Assembly (NCBI GenBank): GCA_963761705.1
Contig: CAVXHK010000003.1
Coordinates: 248,001 to 312,000 of the forward strand
From: CAVVKW01 sp963761705
GTDB lineage: Bacteria; Verrucomicrobiota; Verrucomicrobiia; Chthoniobacterales; JAATET01
Reading direction: 5' to 3'
Length of the DNA stretch: 64,000 nucleotides
Shown here: positions 49,057-57,825 of the stretch, piece after piece
Numbering within the stretch: the first letter of the stretch is position 1
Layout of the letters: the number at the start of each line of letters is the position of its first letter
Notes under the pieces: model-generated
What the model was told of the DNA's origin: nothing
The model's input: the letters and a program-made list of their open reading frames with translations, nothing else
The model's database searches: none
Made by a program: the position numbers and the translations under genes

Positions 49057-50171
49057 AGCTGGCAAAGATCCTCGCCAACGCGGGTGAATGGCTCTCCGGC
49101 GACGGGCCGAATCGCCAGATCGTCGTGAGCAGCCGCGTCCGACTCGCGCGCAATCTCAACAACCTGCCCTTCCCCGGGTGGGCCAAGCGGGCCGAGCGCC
49201 AACACGTGCTGGCTTTGATCCGCCCGGCGGTCGAGGGATTGCCGGAGATGCACGACGCCTACGCGCAGAATCTAACCGAGCTCACGGCGCTGGAACGCCA
49301 AGTGCTCATGGAGAGACATCTGATCAGCCGCGAACACGCTGCAAAAGGGGCGGGAAGCGCGGTCGTGATGAACGTCGAGCAGACTCTCAGCTTCATGATC
49401 AACGAAGAAGATCACCTCCGCATGCAAGCAATTCGTTGCGGACTACAGCTTGAGAGCGCTTACGCGATGGCGTCGAAGGCGGACAGCGAGCTCGAGAAGC
49501 AGTTGGACTACGCCTTCCACGATCAGCTCGGTTATCTGACCGCCTGCCCAACAAACGTCGGCACCGGGATGCGGGCCTCCGCGATGCTCCACCTGCCCGG
49601 GTTGGTGATGAGCGATCAGATCAACAAGATCGTGAACTCGGTCAACAAGATCGGCCTGGCCGTGCGGGGGCTGCACGGCGAGGGGTCGGAGGCGATGGGT
49701 AATCTCTTCCAAGTGTCGAATCAGACGACGCTCGGCGAGAGCGAGCAAAACATCATCGCGCGGCTCACGAAGGTCATCGAGCACATCATCGAGCACGAGG
49801 GGAACGCCCGGGGGACCCTCATCGAGCGGCGCCCAACAACGGTGCTCGACCAGATTGGTCGCGCCTACGGCATCCTGACGAACGCACATTCGATGACCTC
49901 GAAGGAGGCGTTGAACCTCCTGTCAGTCATCAAGCTGGGCATCGACCTGCAGCTCTTCCCGGACGCGGCGCGGATCGAGATCGACCAGCTGTTCATCGAG
50001 ACGCAGCCCGGTCATTTGCAAAAAGGCGCTCACGAACAAAAAATGACCGCCGAAGCTCGCGACGCCTTGCGAGCGCGAATGATCCGGGCGAAGCTACTGA
50101 AGTTGCCCGAGCCGGACTTGAGTCAGATCACCGAGCGCGCGAGCAACCCTGAGGAATCCAATGATGAATAA
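49053..50171 (+). CDS. mcsB: Protein-arginine kinase McsB
   Basis: This 372-residue phosphagen-kinase homologue has 'VVSSRVRLARNLNNLPFPGW' (nucleotide-binding Arg residues) and 'CPTNVGTGMRASAMLHLP' (catalytic Cys and loop) near residue 167, then 'RGLHGEGSEAMGNLFQVSNQ'. It phosphorylates arginines in proteins and marks them for ClpC-ClpP degradation. The start is a GTG overlapping the mcsA stop. Its 3' end overlaps clpC by 11 bases. All the key family motifs are intact, so activity is expected. Confidence 0.93.
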   Translation: MKLAKILANAGEWLSGDGPNRQIVVSSRVRLARNLNNLPFPGWAKRAERQHVLALIRPAVEGLPEMHDAYAQNLTELTALERQVLMERHLISREHAAKGAGSAVVMNVEQTLSFMINEEDHLRMQAIRCGLQLESAYAMASKADSELEKQLDYAFHDQLGYLTACPTNVGTGMRASAMLHLPGLVMSDQINKIVNSVNKIGLAVRGLHGEGSEAMGNLFQVSNQTTLGESEQNIIARLTKVIEHIIEHEGNARGTLIERRPTTVLDQIGRAYGILTNAHSMTSKEALNLLSVIKLGIDLQLFPDAARIEIDQLFIETQPGHLQKGAHEQKMTAEARDALRARMIRAKLLKLPEPDLSQITERASNPEESNDE

Positions 50172-52656
50172 TTTTACACCCCGTGCGCAGCAAGTCCTGG
50201 CACTAGCCCGCAAAGAGGCGGATCGATTCAATCACAATTACGTCGGGACGGAGCACCTGCTCCTTGGATTGATCAAGCTCGGCCAGGGCGTCGCCGTGAA
50301 CGTGCTCCAGAAGATGGGGCTCGACCTCGAGACGGTTCGGATGGAAGTCGAAAAGCAGGTTGGGTCCGGCCCCGAGACGAAAATGGTGGGGAATATCCCC
50401 TACACGCCCCGCGTTAAGAAGGTGCTGGCCCTCGCTAGCAAGGAGGCCAAGGCGCTTCAGCACTCTTACGTCGGGACGGAGCACATCCTCCTCGGGCTGC
50501 TTCGTGAGGGTGAAGGGGTCGCGGCGCGCGTCCTGAAGAGCCTCGAAGTCGACATCGAGCGCACGCGGAACGAGATTCTCAAAGAGCTCGATCCAAATTT
50601 TACAGCCGGTGAAGAGGGCGAAGCCATCGGTGCCGAAGTCGGCGGTTCCGGTAAGAAAGACGGCAAGACGCCAGCGCTCCGAGCGTTTGGCCGTGACCTC
50701 ACCGAGATGGCGCGGAAGGACGAGCTCGACCCCGTCATCGGGAGGGCCGACGAGATCGAACGCGTCATCCAGATCCTCTGTCGCCGCACCAAGAATAATC
50801 CGGTTCTCATCGGGGAAGCGGGCGTTGGCAAGACGGCGATCGCCGAGGGTTTGGCGCAGGAAATCATCAGCGGGAACGTTCCTGAATTGCTGCACGAGAA
50901 GCGCGTGATTACCCTCGATCTCGCTCTCATGGTCGCCGGAACGAAGTATCGTGGCCAATTCGAGGAGCGCATCAAGGCCGTGATGGACGAGATCCGCAAA
51001 TCCAAGAACGTCATCCTCTTCATCGACGAGATGCATACCATCGTGGGTGCTGGGTCCGCCGAGGGCGCGATGGACGCGTCGAACATCATCAAGCCCGCGC
51101 TGAGCCGCGGCGAGCTGCAGTGCATTGGGGCGACGACGCTCAACGAGTTCCGCAAATACATCGAGAAGGACTCGGCCCTTGAGCGCCGCTTCCAGCAGGT
51201 CAAGGTCGAGCCGCCTTCGGTCGATCAAACGATCCTGATTCTCAAAGGTATCCGTCCGAAATACGAGTCTCACCATAAGGCGAAGATCACCGACGAGGCT
51301 TTGGAATCAGCGGCAAAGCTGTCGGATCGCTATTTGACCGGGCGCTTCCTGCCTGACAAAGCGATCGACATCATGGACGAAGCGGGTTCGCGGGCGCGCA
51401 TCGGCGCAATGACGCGACCCCCAAACGTGAAGGAGGTCGAGGCCGAGATCGAAAGCATTCGGATCGAGAAGGAGAGCGCGATCAAGGCGCAGGATTTCGA
51501 GCAGGCCGCGGCGCTGCGCGATTCCGAGAAGCAGGCCAAGGACAAGCTCGACAAGGTGCTCGCCGATTGGCGCGCGAAGAAGGAAGAAAAAGAAGTCATC
51601 GTGACGGACGACGACATCATGCACGTCCTTTCGAAGTGGACCGGGGTGCCGCTGAACCGGATGGAGCAGAAGGAGACTCAGAAGCTCCTCGCGATGGAGG
51701 AGGAAGTGAAGTCGCGCGTGATCGGTCAGGACGAAGGCGTCATCGCGATCAGCAAGGCTCTGCGACGTTCTCGCGCGGATCTCAAGGATCCGAAGCGGCC
51801 GATCGGGTCGTTTGTCTTCCTCGGGCCGACCGGCGTCGGAAAGACGTTCCTCGCACGCACCCTCGCGGAGTTCATGTTCGGCGACGCCGAGGCGCTCATT
51901 CAATTGGACATGAGCGAATACATGGAAAAGTTCACGGCGTCGCGCTTGATCGGTTCGCCTCCGGGGTACGTCGGCTACGAAGAGGGTGGCCAGCTTTCCG
52001 AAGCCGTTCGCCGTCGACCGTATTCGGTCGTGCTCTTTGACGAGATCGAAAAGGCCCACCCGGACGTGATGCATCTTCTGCTTCAAATCCTCGAGGAGGG
52101 TCGCGTGACGGACAGCCTCGGTCGCAAGATCGATTTCCGAAATACGATCATCATCATGACGTCGAACGTCGGCGCGGAATTGATCAAAAAGCAGACGTCA
52201 CTCGGATTCGGAGCGCCGAAGCTAGACGACAACTACGACAACATGAAAGAGAAGATCATGGAGGAGACCAAGCGCGTCTTCAAACCAGAGTTCTTGAACC
52301 GGTTGGATGACATCGTTGTCTTCCACACGCTGACCAAGCCGGACCTCATGCGGATCGTCGATCTTGAGGTCAAGAAGGTGACTGCACGGATCCGGGCGAA
52401 GTCGATCGAGATCGAACTCGACGAGACCGCGCACGAGCTGCTCATCGAGAAAGGCTACGATCCCGCCTACGGCGCTCGACCGATGCGGCGAGCGGTTGAG
52501 AAATATCTGGAAGACCAGATGGCCGAAGAAATTCTCCGTGGGACGATCAAGGAAGGTAACACGGTCAAAGTCACGCGGGCCGGTGAGAAGCTGGAGTTTC
52601 ACACGACAAGTGAAGAGCCGCCAGAACCGGCTTTGACGGAGTCGGAGGGGAGCTGA
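50161..52656 (+). CDS. clpC: ATP-dependent Clp protease ATP-binding subunit ClpC
   Basis: This 831-residue class I HSP100 protein has a double Clp-N repeat (two 'SYVGTEH'-type units in 1-150), AAA+ 1 with 'GEAGVGKT' and 'FIDEMHTIVGAG', a UVR-containing middle domain ('EKESAIKAQDFEQAAALRDS'), AAA+ 2 with 'GPTGVGKT' and 'LFDEIEKAHPDV', and the 'LGFG' loop for ClpP docking. It unfolds arginine-phosphorylated and other substrates for ClpP. The start may be ATG 50161 or 50164. Codon use is more C-ending than in the glycan genes, in line with high expression. An intrinsic terminator follows. Confidence 0.95.
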   Translation: MMNNFTPRAQQVLALARKEADRFNHNYVGTEHLLLGLIKLGQGVAVNVLQKMGLDLETVRMEVEKQVGSGPETKMVGNIPYTPRVKKVLALASKEAKALQHSYVGTEHILLGLLREGEGVAARVLKSLEVDIERTRNEILKELDPNFTAGEEGEAIGAEVGGSGKKDGKTPALRAFGRDLTEMARKDELDPVIGRADEIERVIQILCRRTKNNPVLIGEAGVGKTAIAEGLAQEIISGNVPELLHEKRVITLDLALMVAGTKYRGQFEERIKAVMDEIRKSKNVILFIDEMHTIVGAGSAEGAMDASNIIKPALSRGELQCIGATTLNEFRKYIEKDSALERRFQQVKVEPPSVDQTILILKGIRPKYESHHKAKITDEALESAAKLSDRYLTGRFLPDKAIDIMDEAGSRARIGAMTRPPNVKEVEAEIESIRIEKESAIKAQDFEQAAALRDSEKQAKDKLDKVLADWRAKKEEKEVIVTDDDIMHVLSKWTGVPLNRMEQKETQKLLAMEEEVKSRVIGQDEGVIAISKALRRSRADLKDPKRPIGSFVFLGPTGVGKTFLARTLAEFMFGDAEALIQLDMSEYMEKFTASRLIGSPPGYVGYEEGGQLSEAVRRRPYSVVLFDEIEKAHPDVMHLLLQILEEGRVTDSLGRKIDFRNTIIIMTSNVGAELIKKQTSLGFGAPKLDDNYDNMKEKIMEETKRVFKPEFLNRLDDIVVFHTLTKPDLMRIVDLEVKKVTARIRAKSIEIELDETAHELLIEKGYDPAYGARPMRRAVEKYLEDQMAEEILRGTIKEGNTVKVTRAGEKLEFHTTSEEPPEPALTESEGS

Positions 52657-52693
52657 GCCCGGGTTCGACGTTCGCTATTCGGAGCTTTTGATT

Positions 52694-52730
52694 AGCGCCC
52701 CCTGTCTTCTGGCGGGGGGCGCTTTTTCTT
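52694..52730 (+). terminator. Intrinsic terminator of the mcsA-mcsB-clpC operon
   Basis: AGCGCCCCC (52694-52702) pairs with GGGGGCGCT (52715-52723), a 9-bp perfect stem with a 12-base loop, followed by TTTTCTT. It lies 38 bases after the clpC stop and is the strongest terminator in the window. Confidence 0.85.
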
Positions 52731-52772
52731 TGGCGCAGGGAACGGGAATGCGTCGTGCTTCTCGGTCGGGTT

Positions 52773-52811
52773 GCGTCGGCGAGTAGAAAGTCGCCGGTCC
52801 TTGGGGCGATT
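52773..52811 (+). repeat. Dispersed hairpin repeat, copy 3
   Basis: GCGTCGGCGA-gtagaaag-TCGCCGGTCCTTGGGG: CGGCGA (52777-52782) pairs with TCGCCG (52791-52796), and the CCTTGGGG tail matches the CTCCTTGAGG of copy 2. It lies between the clpC terminator and the next gene. Confidence 0.6.
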
Positions 52812-52827
52812 AAGGAAATTGGCGTTG

Positions 52828-54576
52828 ATGGTATGGAGAGGAACGAATACGGTTTCGAGGATGCGAGGTAATTGGAAAATTCTGACGGGTTTGGCGGTCC
52901 TGGCAGGCTGTTTGGGAACAAGTTTGGCCCAGGAGGGTGCGGAATACTCGCGGATCATTTCCACTGGTGATGCCGCCCCGCGGGGGGAAGTCTACGGGTT
53001 GCTGACTCAAGGAGTGATTGGAAACGATTCGACGTTGGCGGTCTTTGGGAACAATCAAGGGGCGAAATCGGGCCGAGTCTGGGCGGGGAAGGCGGGCGCG
53101 TTTTCGGTGGTTGCTGCCGAGGGGGAGGGGGGCTCGGGGACCGGTTCCGCTTTTACCGACTTCGGTGGATTGTCCATCAACGGAGCCGGGAACGTCGTGT
53201 TTTTTGCGGATCTCGACGGCGACGGACTCCAGGCGGGTTACTACGCGGAAACGGCGGATGGCTTGGTTCAAGCAATCCGGGAGGACGCTCCATTTAGTGA
53301 TTTTCCGAGTTCGATTTTGAACGGCGGGGGGACGGCGGAATACGCCGTGGGAAACTTTATGGCGGTGAAGCTTGAGCTGGAAGATCTGCAAGGCGGGGGG
53401 CTGACGACTTTATTGGCAACCGGAAGACCCGGGAATCTGCGGGTCGCCTTTGCCGAGAATCAGCCGGCTCCGTCGAGAGCCGGACTGCCGGCGGACTTGT
53501 CGTTCGGTCAGATCTTCGGCGACGGATCGGACAGTTTTGGTGACGTCGGAGCGTTCTTGGGATTCAACGACAGCCAGGAAGTCATTTTTGTTGCCGACGT
53601 TTTTTCTGATTCGAACGATTTTGGACGGACCGTCGTTTACGCGGGACCGATCAGCTCTCCGAGCATCGTCGCCGTGTCACAGGAAGCCGCGCCGGGTAGC
53701 GGGGGGGGCAGCTTTTCTCGATTTGGATCGCCGGCGATCAGCTCGAATGGGTTCATCGCTTTCGGAGCGGACTTGTTCAGCTCTGAATCCAGTAGCTCGG
53801 CGATCTTTTTCGGACGAGCTTCGGGAGTTGAAATGATCGTTCAGTCGGGGGAGGTCGTGCCGGGAGGTGGGTCTGGCGTTGTGTTTGGAGAATTTGGGGA
53901 GCTGGCGGTCAATGCACGGGGTGACGTGGTGTTCGCTGCTCAGATCGTCTACCCGAACGAAGATACGCGACCGAGTGTCTGGCTGAAGCGGGCGACGGAG
54001 TCGCCGGTGTTGTTGGCTGCGACCGGGAATGTTTTTGAGACAGCGGATGGTCTCGCGGAAGTGACGGGCGTCCGGTTCAAGGGGCAGGCGGCGTTCAATG
54101 ACCGAAATCAGGTCGCGCTGGTCCTGTCTTTTGGTAGCAGGGACGGGCTCTACGTCGCGGACGTGCGCTCGGGTTACCCGGTGGTTCGGATCACGAGTCC
54201 GGCTAGGCGGTCGGATCAGGTGACGACGCGGTCGGCGACGGTGATCGCCGGGACGGCGACCGACCGGACGGGCGTGCGACGGGTGAATGTCGAGGTGACG
54301 TCGCGGACGAGCGCGAAGCGAGCTAAAGATGGCGAAAGGCGGCGCGGCCGGAGGAAGCGCGTGGAGCGTTCGGTGAATGTCGCGGCGGACGGGACGTGGA
54401 GCTTCCGAGCTCGACTAGCGCAAGGAAGGAATCGCGTGTCAGTCACCGCGACGGACGTACTGGGGAACACGTCGCCGAGCACGGATTTCACGGTGATTCG
54501 CTACCGGGGACCTGACGGGGCGAAAGGGCGGAAGCTTTTCCGTAGGCTGAAGCAGCGCGTCTCGGCAGCTCGGTAG
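52828..54576 (+). CDS. Secreted repeat protein (DUF7453-like) with C-terminal Ig-like region
   Basis: This 582-residue protein has an N-terminal signal peptide ('LTGLAVLAGCLGTSLA' then QEG). The body has repeated units of the kind 'GDAAPRG...', 'FTDFGGLSINGAGNVVFFAD', 'FSRFGSPAISSNGFIAFGAD', 'FGEFGELAVNARGDVVFAAQ', about 60-100 residues apart, a pattern seen in DUF7453-type secreted proteins. The last 120 residues begin 'RITSPARRSDQVTTRSATVI' and look like an Ig-like surface domain. The start may instead be ATG 52861, which shortens the signal peptide by 11 residues. It is probably exported to the surface; the function is unknown. Confidence 0.7.
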   Translation: MVWRGTNTVSRMRGNWKILTGLAVLAGCLGTSLAQEGAEYSRIISTGDAAPRGEVYGLLTQGVIGNDSTLAVFGNNQGAKSGRVWAGKAGAFSVVAAEGEGGSGTGSAFTDFGGLSINGAGNVVFFADLDGDGLQAGYYAETADGLVQAIREDAPFSDFPSSILNGGGTAEYAVGNFMAVKLELEDLQGGGLTTLLATGRPGNLRVAFAENQPAPSRAGLPADLSFGQIFGDGSDSFGDVGAFLGFNDSQEVIFVADVFSDSNDFGRTVVYAGPISSPSIVAVSQEAAPGSGGGSFSRFGSPAISSNGFIAFGADLFSSESSSSAIFFGRASGVEMIVQSGEVVPGGGSGVVFGEFGELAVNARGDVVFAAQIVYPNEDTRPSVWLKRATESPVLLAATGNVFETADGLAEVTGVRFKGQAAFNDRNQVALVLSFGSRDGLYVADVRSGYPVVRITSPARRSDQVTTRSATVIAGTATDRTGVRRVNVEVTSRTSAKRAKDGERRRGRRKRVERSVNVAADGTWSFRARLAQGRNRVSVTATDVLGNTSPSTDFTVIRYRGPDGAKGRKLFRRLKQRVSAAR

Positions 54577-54609
54577 CGGCAGGCCCGCGCTGGGTGGCTG
54601 GCGGTCGAA

Positions 54610-54627
54610 GCCGTTTTCACCAACGGC
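54610..54627 (+). terminator. Small hairpin in a convergent gap
   Basis: GCCGTT pairs with AACGGC across a TTCACC loop. It lies between the converging ends of the secreted-protein gene and bioA. It has no U-tract on either strand, so a bidirectional terminator role is only a suggestion. Confidence 0.3.
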
Positions 54628-54660
54628 GCGCATCCGGGTCAGCAGCCCGCCTTCCCTGGG

Positions 54661-55968
54661 TTAGTTGCCGCTGCAGACTTCGGTGATGGCTCGAGACAAC
54701 GCACTGACTCCGGATTCGAGCTGAGTTGAGGTGGTGCAGAGGGGGGGCATGAAGACGATGGTGTCGAGGATCGGGCGAGTGAGGAGGCCGTGGGCGCGGG
54801 CGGCGGTGCAGACTTTGGAACCGGTCAGGGAGGTCCAGTCATAAGAGCGGTTGGACGTTTTGTCTTCGACGAGTTCAATGCCGGCGATCAAGCCGCACTG
54901 CCGAATTTCGCGGACGTGAGGGTGGTTGGCGAGGGGGGCGAGGAGGTCGGCGAGTTGGGTGATCTTGGGCGCGAGGCCGGTCAGGGTTTTCTCTGCTTCG
55001 AAGACGTCCAGGCTGGCGAGGGCGGCGGCGCAGGCAAGGGGATTTGCGGTGTAGCTGTGACCGTAGTAGAACGTGCGCTGGTCGGCTGGGTTGCCGAGGA
55101 ACGCGTCGAAGACCCGGTCGGTCGTGAGGGTCGCGGCGAGGGGCAGGTATCCGCCGGTTAGGCCTTTCGCCAAGCAGAGAAAGTCGGGGACAACGTGCTC
55201 TCGCTCGCAGGCGAAGAGCGTGCCAGTGCGACCAAAGCCCGTGAGGACTTCGTCGAGAATGAGAAAGATGTCGTGGCGGTCGCACCAGTCGCGGAGCTGG
55301 CGGAGGGTGCCGGGCGGCCAGAGACGGATGCCGGCCGCTCCCTGGACGAGCGGCTCGATGACGAGGGCCGTGATCTCGTGAAGGTTGGTGACACTATCCA
55401 GATCGTCGGGCGACGCGATGCGGTCGACCGGGAACTGCATCGCGGCGAAGCGGCCGTGAAAAGTCGAGATGCCGCCGACGCTGGCGGCTCCGGCGGTGTC
55501 GCCGTGATAGGCGCGATCGAAGGCAACGAAGCGTTGGCGGTCGGGTTCGCCCGAGAGCTGTCGGTATTGAACCGCCATCTTGAGCGCCGCTTCGATGGCG
55601 GTGGAGCCGTTGTCGGAGAAAAAGACGCGGCTGAGTGTGCCGGCGGGAAAGAGAGTCGCGAGGCGATGGGCGAGGGTGGCCGCTGGGGCGTTCGTCGCGC
55701 CGAGGAACGAAGTGTGCGCAACGCGACCGAGTTGGTCGCGAATGGCGGCGTTGATGCGGGGATGGTTGTGACCGTGGATGTTCGTCCAGATCGACGAGTT
55801 GCCGTCGAGGTAGTCGCGTCCGCGGCTATCCTGAAGCATTGCTCCCCGGCCCTCAACCAAGACGATCGGTTCGTGTTCGGGTTCGCACCAAGCCTTCATC
55901 TGCGTGAAAGGGTGCCACGTGTTGATCTTGTCCCAGTGGGCGAGGGTGGGTGTGTCGAAAGGTGGCAC
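54661..55968 (-). CDS. bioA: Adenosylmethionine-8-amino-7-oxononanoate aminotransferase
   Basis: This 435-residue fold-type I PLP enzyme has 'DKINTWHPFTQMKAW' at the N-terminus, which is the BioA hallmark. 'DEVLTGFGRTGTLFACE' (PLP-pocket Asp) and 'CLAKGLTGGYLPLAATLTTD' with the PLP-binding Lys follow. It converts KAPA to DAPA in biotin synthesis using SAM as amino donor. No other bio gene is in the window, so the pathway must be split. The start is a GTG at 55968. Codons end mainly in C on its own strand, which fits its position on the C-rich strand. Confidence 0.92.
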   Translation of the reverse strand: MPPFDTPTLAHWDKINTWHPFTQMKAWCEPEHEPIVLVEGRGAMLQDSRGRDYLDGNSSIWTNIHGHNHPRINAAIRDQLGRVAHTSFLGATNAPAATLAHRLATLFPAGTLSRVFFSDNGSTAIEAALKMAVQYRQLSGEPDRQRFVAFDRAYHGDTAGAASVGGISTFHGRFAAMQFPVDRIASPDDLDSVTNLHEITALVIEPLVQGAAGIRLWPPGTLRQLRDWCDRHDIFLILDEVLTGFGRTGTLFACEREHVVPDFLCLAKGLTGGYLPLAATLTTDRVFDAFLGNPADQRTFYYGHSYTANPLACAAALASLDVFEAEKTLTGLAPKITQLADLLAPLANHPHVREIRQCGLIAGIELVEDKTSNRSYDWTSLTGSKVCTAARAHGLLTRPILDTIVFMPPLCTTSTQLESGVSALSRAITEVCSGN

Positions 55969-56133
55969 CGGACTTTTTTACTGGAAGGGGGGACGGTGAG
56001 GAAGGGTGGAGTGGGTCGGCAGTTGGCACGCGCGACGCGCAGAGTCAGAGTCCGCTGGAGATGAATCGCGTCGTGGCGAGGCGGATTTGGCAATCGACCG
56101 ACATTGCTGGCGAGGCTCGCTATCTGAAACAGA

Positions 56134-56173
56134 GGGCTGACTTCGGCGGCGGGAAGCTGCCGCTCCTTGAAGT
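56134..56173 (+). repeat. Dispersed hairpin repeat, copy 4 (diverged)
   Basis: CTTCGGCGGC-gggaa-GCTGCCGCTCCTTGAAG resembles copies at 9664, 42490 and 52773 in its stem and in the CCGCTCCTTGA tail, with one mismatch in the stem. It lies in the 233-base gap between bioA and the CPBP gene. The rest of that gap shows nothing recognisable. Confidence 0.5.
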
Positions 56174-56201
56174 GCTTTCTTTGGCTGATACCGTCCGGGG
56201 C

Positions 56202-57131
56202 GTGAATCCGTTGGTTAAGATTTTTTTGTTCCTGGTGGCCGTGCTGTTCCTGACGGCGGTGCTTTCGCCGCCAATTTATTGGGCTGGGATGGCACTGGCA
56301 GATTCGGGGTGGGTGCCGGGAGCGGCGAAGTTTCCTTTTTTTCGGTATTGGGGGCGGATCGCGCAGATTTCCGCTTTGGTGCTCATCTTTCCGCTGGGGT
56401 GGTGGTTGCAGATTCGAACGCTGCGGGATCTGGGAATCGAGCGAAACGCGCGGAAGGGATCGGACGTTGGTTGGGGTGTTGTGTTTGCGATCGTTCCGCT
56501 GGTGTTGCTGGGTGCGGCGTATCTGTGGGCCGAAGTCTACAAGGTGCGGGACGACGTGGGCTGGGCGACGTTGATTCGGGTCGTCGGGACGGCGGGGTTC
56601 GTGTCGGTCTTCGAGGAGTTTCTGTTTCGCGGGGTGCTGCTAGGATTGGCGATTCGATATTTTGGTCGGTGGCCGGGAATCGTGAGCGTTTCGGCGGTGT
56701 TTGCCATCGTCCATTTTTTCAAACCTAGAGGAGAAATCGCGCGGGAATCGGTGGGTTGGTTGAGCGGCTTCGAGTTGCTGGGGTCAGCGTTTTCGAGCGT
56801 GGACTCGATGGCGGTGTTTTTCTGGGGCTGCGTGACGTTATTTGTGATCGGTTTGATCCTGGCCCTAGCGTGCCTCCGGACGCGGTCGTTGTGGCTGCCG
56901 ATCGGATTGCACGCGGGGTGGATCTTTGGCCAGCAAGGGCTGAATCTTTTTGCGAAGTATCGGATCAAACCTGAAGACGCGTGGCTACCGTGGGTGGGGC
57001 CCAACGTGGTGAGCGGGATGGTGCCGACGGGCGTCGTGCCGCTCGGAGCGTTGCTTGTCACCGCCGGATTGCTCTGGTGGTATCTGCGGCGTGATCGGGA
57101 CGTTGCGACCGTGGGCAAACGCGCTGGGTGA
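56202..57131 (+). CDS. CPBP family intramembrane glutamic endopeptidase
   Basis: This roughly 309-residue membrane protein has eight or so helices. It has 'FEEFLFRGVLLGLAIRYFGR' (EExxxR catalytic motif), 'FAIVHF' and 'PIGLHAGWIFGQQ', the three motifs of the CPBP/Abi (CAAX-like) protease group. It may cleave or chaperone membrane substrates; the target is unknown. GTG 56202 is preferred because the upstream part of the frame runs through a dispersed repeat; ATG 56061 is an alternative. The 3' end overlaps the ComF-family gene. Confidence 0.8.
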   Translation: MNPLVKIFLFLVAVLFLTAVLSPPIYWAGMALADSGWVPGAAKFPFFRYWGRIAQISALVLIFPLGWWLQIRTLRDLGIERNARKGSDVGWGVVFAIVPLVLLGAAYLWAEVYKVRDDVGWATLIRVVGTAGFVSVFEEFLFRGVLLGLAIRYFGRWPGIVSVSAVFAIVHFFKPRGEIARESVGWLSGFELLGSAFSSVDSMAVFFWGCVTLFVIGLILALACLRTRSLWLPIGLHAGWIFGQQGLNLFAKYRIKPEDAWLPWVGPNVVSGMVPTGVVPLGALLVTAGLLWWYLRRDRDVATVGKRAG

Positions 57132-57813
57132 ATTGTTTTTTCCTTCGCATTGCTCCGTTTGCGAGCGGGCGACGGCGCCGGGAGTCTTGCTGTGCGGGAC
57201 TTGCGAGGCGGCGATGCGGCGGGTCGCCGAGCCCCGGTGCGGGATTTGTTCGCATCCGTTCGATGGGATGATGGATGCGGTCGAGTGTCCAAATTGCCGG
57301 GGGCACGCGATGAATTTCGACGCAGGAATCGCGGTGATGCGTTGCACCGGCGAGGTGCGCGAGCTGTTGCATCGATTCAAATACAACAACGAGCGGTATC
57401 TGCGGCGGCTCTTGGGAGCTTGGTTGGCGGAGGCTCTGGACGACGATCGGCTCGCGGACGTGGAGCCGGACGTCTTGGTGCCGGTGCCGCTGCATCCGGC
57501 GCGCGAGCGCGAGCGGGAGTTTAATCAAGCGGAAGAATTGGCGCGCTGGGTGACGCGATTGCGGGGGGTGCCGACGGCTAATCTGCTCCGGCGGCGGCGA
57601 TACACGGTCACGCAAACGCAGTTCGACCGGACGCGGCGGATGCGGAACTTGCGCGACGCGTTCGAAGTGCGCCACAATGGAAGCGTGGCCGATAAACACA
57701 TCCTGCTCGTGGACGATATCCTGACGACTGGCTCGACGCTCGACGAGTGTGCTCGTGTGCTGGTCGAGGCCGGGGCTGCTTCGGTAAACGCGATCACGGT
57801 GGCTCGCGGCTGA
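57091..57813 (+). CDS. ComF-family phosphoribosyltransferase-like protein
   Basis: This roughly 240-residue protein has an N-terminal zinc-finger part ('CSVCERATAPGVLLCGTC', 'CGICSHPF', 'CPNCRG') and a C-terminal PRTase fold ending 'ILLVDDILTTGSTLDE', the PRPP-binding loop. 'DVLVPVPLHPAREREREFNQ' in between is a typical ComF feature. Members take part in DNA uptake or related DNA metabolism. GTG 57091 is the likely start, giving 41 bases of overlap with the CPBP gene; an ATG further upstream at 57055 would overlap more. All motifs are complete. Confidence 0.87.
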   Translation: MIGTLRPWANALGELFFPSHCSVCERATAPGVLLCGTCEAAMRRVAEPRCGICSHPFDGMMDAVECPNCRGHAMNFDAGIAVMRCTGEVRELLHRFKYNNERYLRRLLGAWLAEALDDDRLADVEPDVLVPVPLHPAREREREFNQAEELARWVTRLRGVPTANLLRRRRYTVTQTQFDRTRRMRNLRDAFEVRHNGSVADKHILLVDDILTTGSTLDECARVLVEAGAASVNAITVARG

Positions 57814-57825
57814 TTTTTTCGGATT

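Noticed and set aside
55950..56201. N-terminal extension of the CPBP protease gene
   Set aside because: This part of the frame runs through a dispersed hairpin repeat and adds residues not expected in the family, so a downstream start was chosen.
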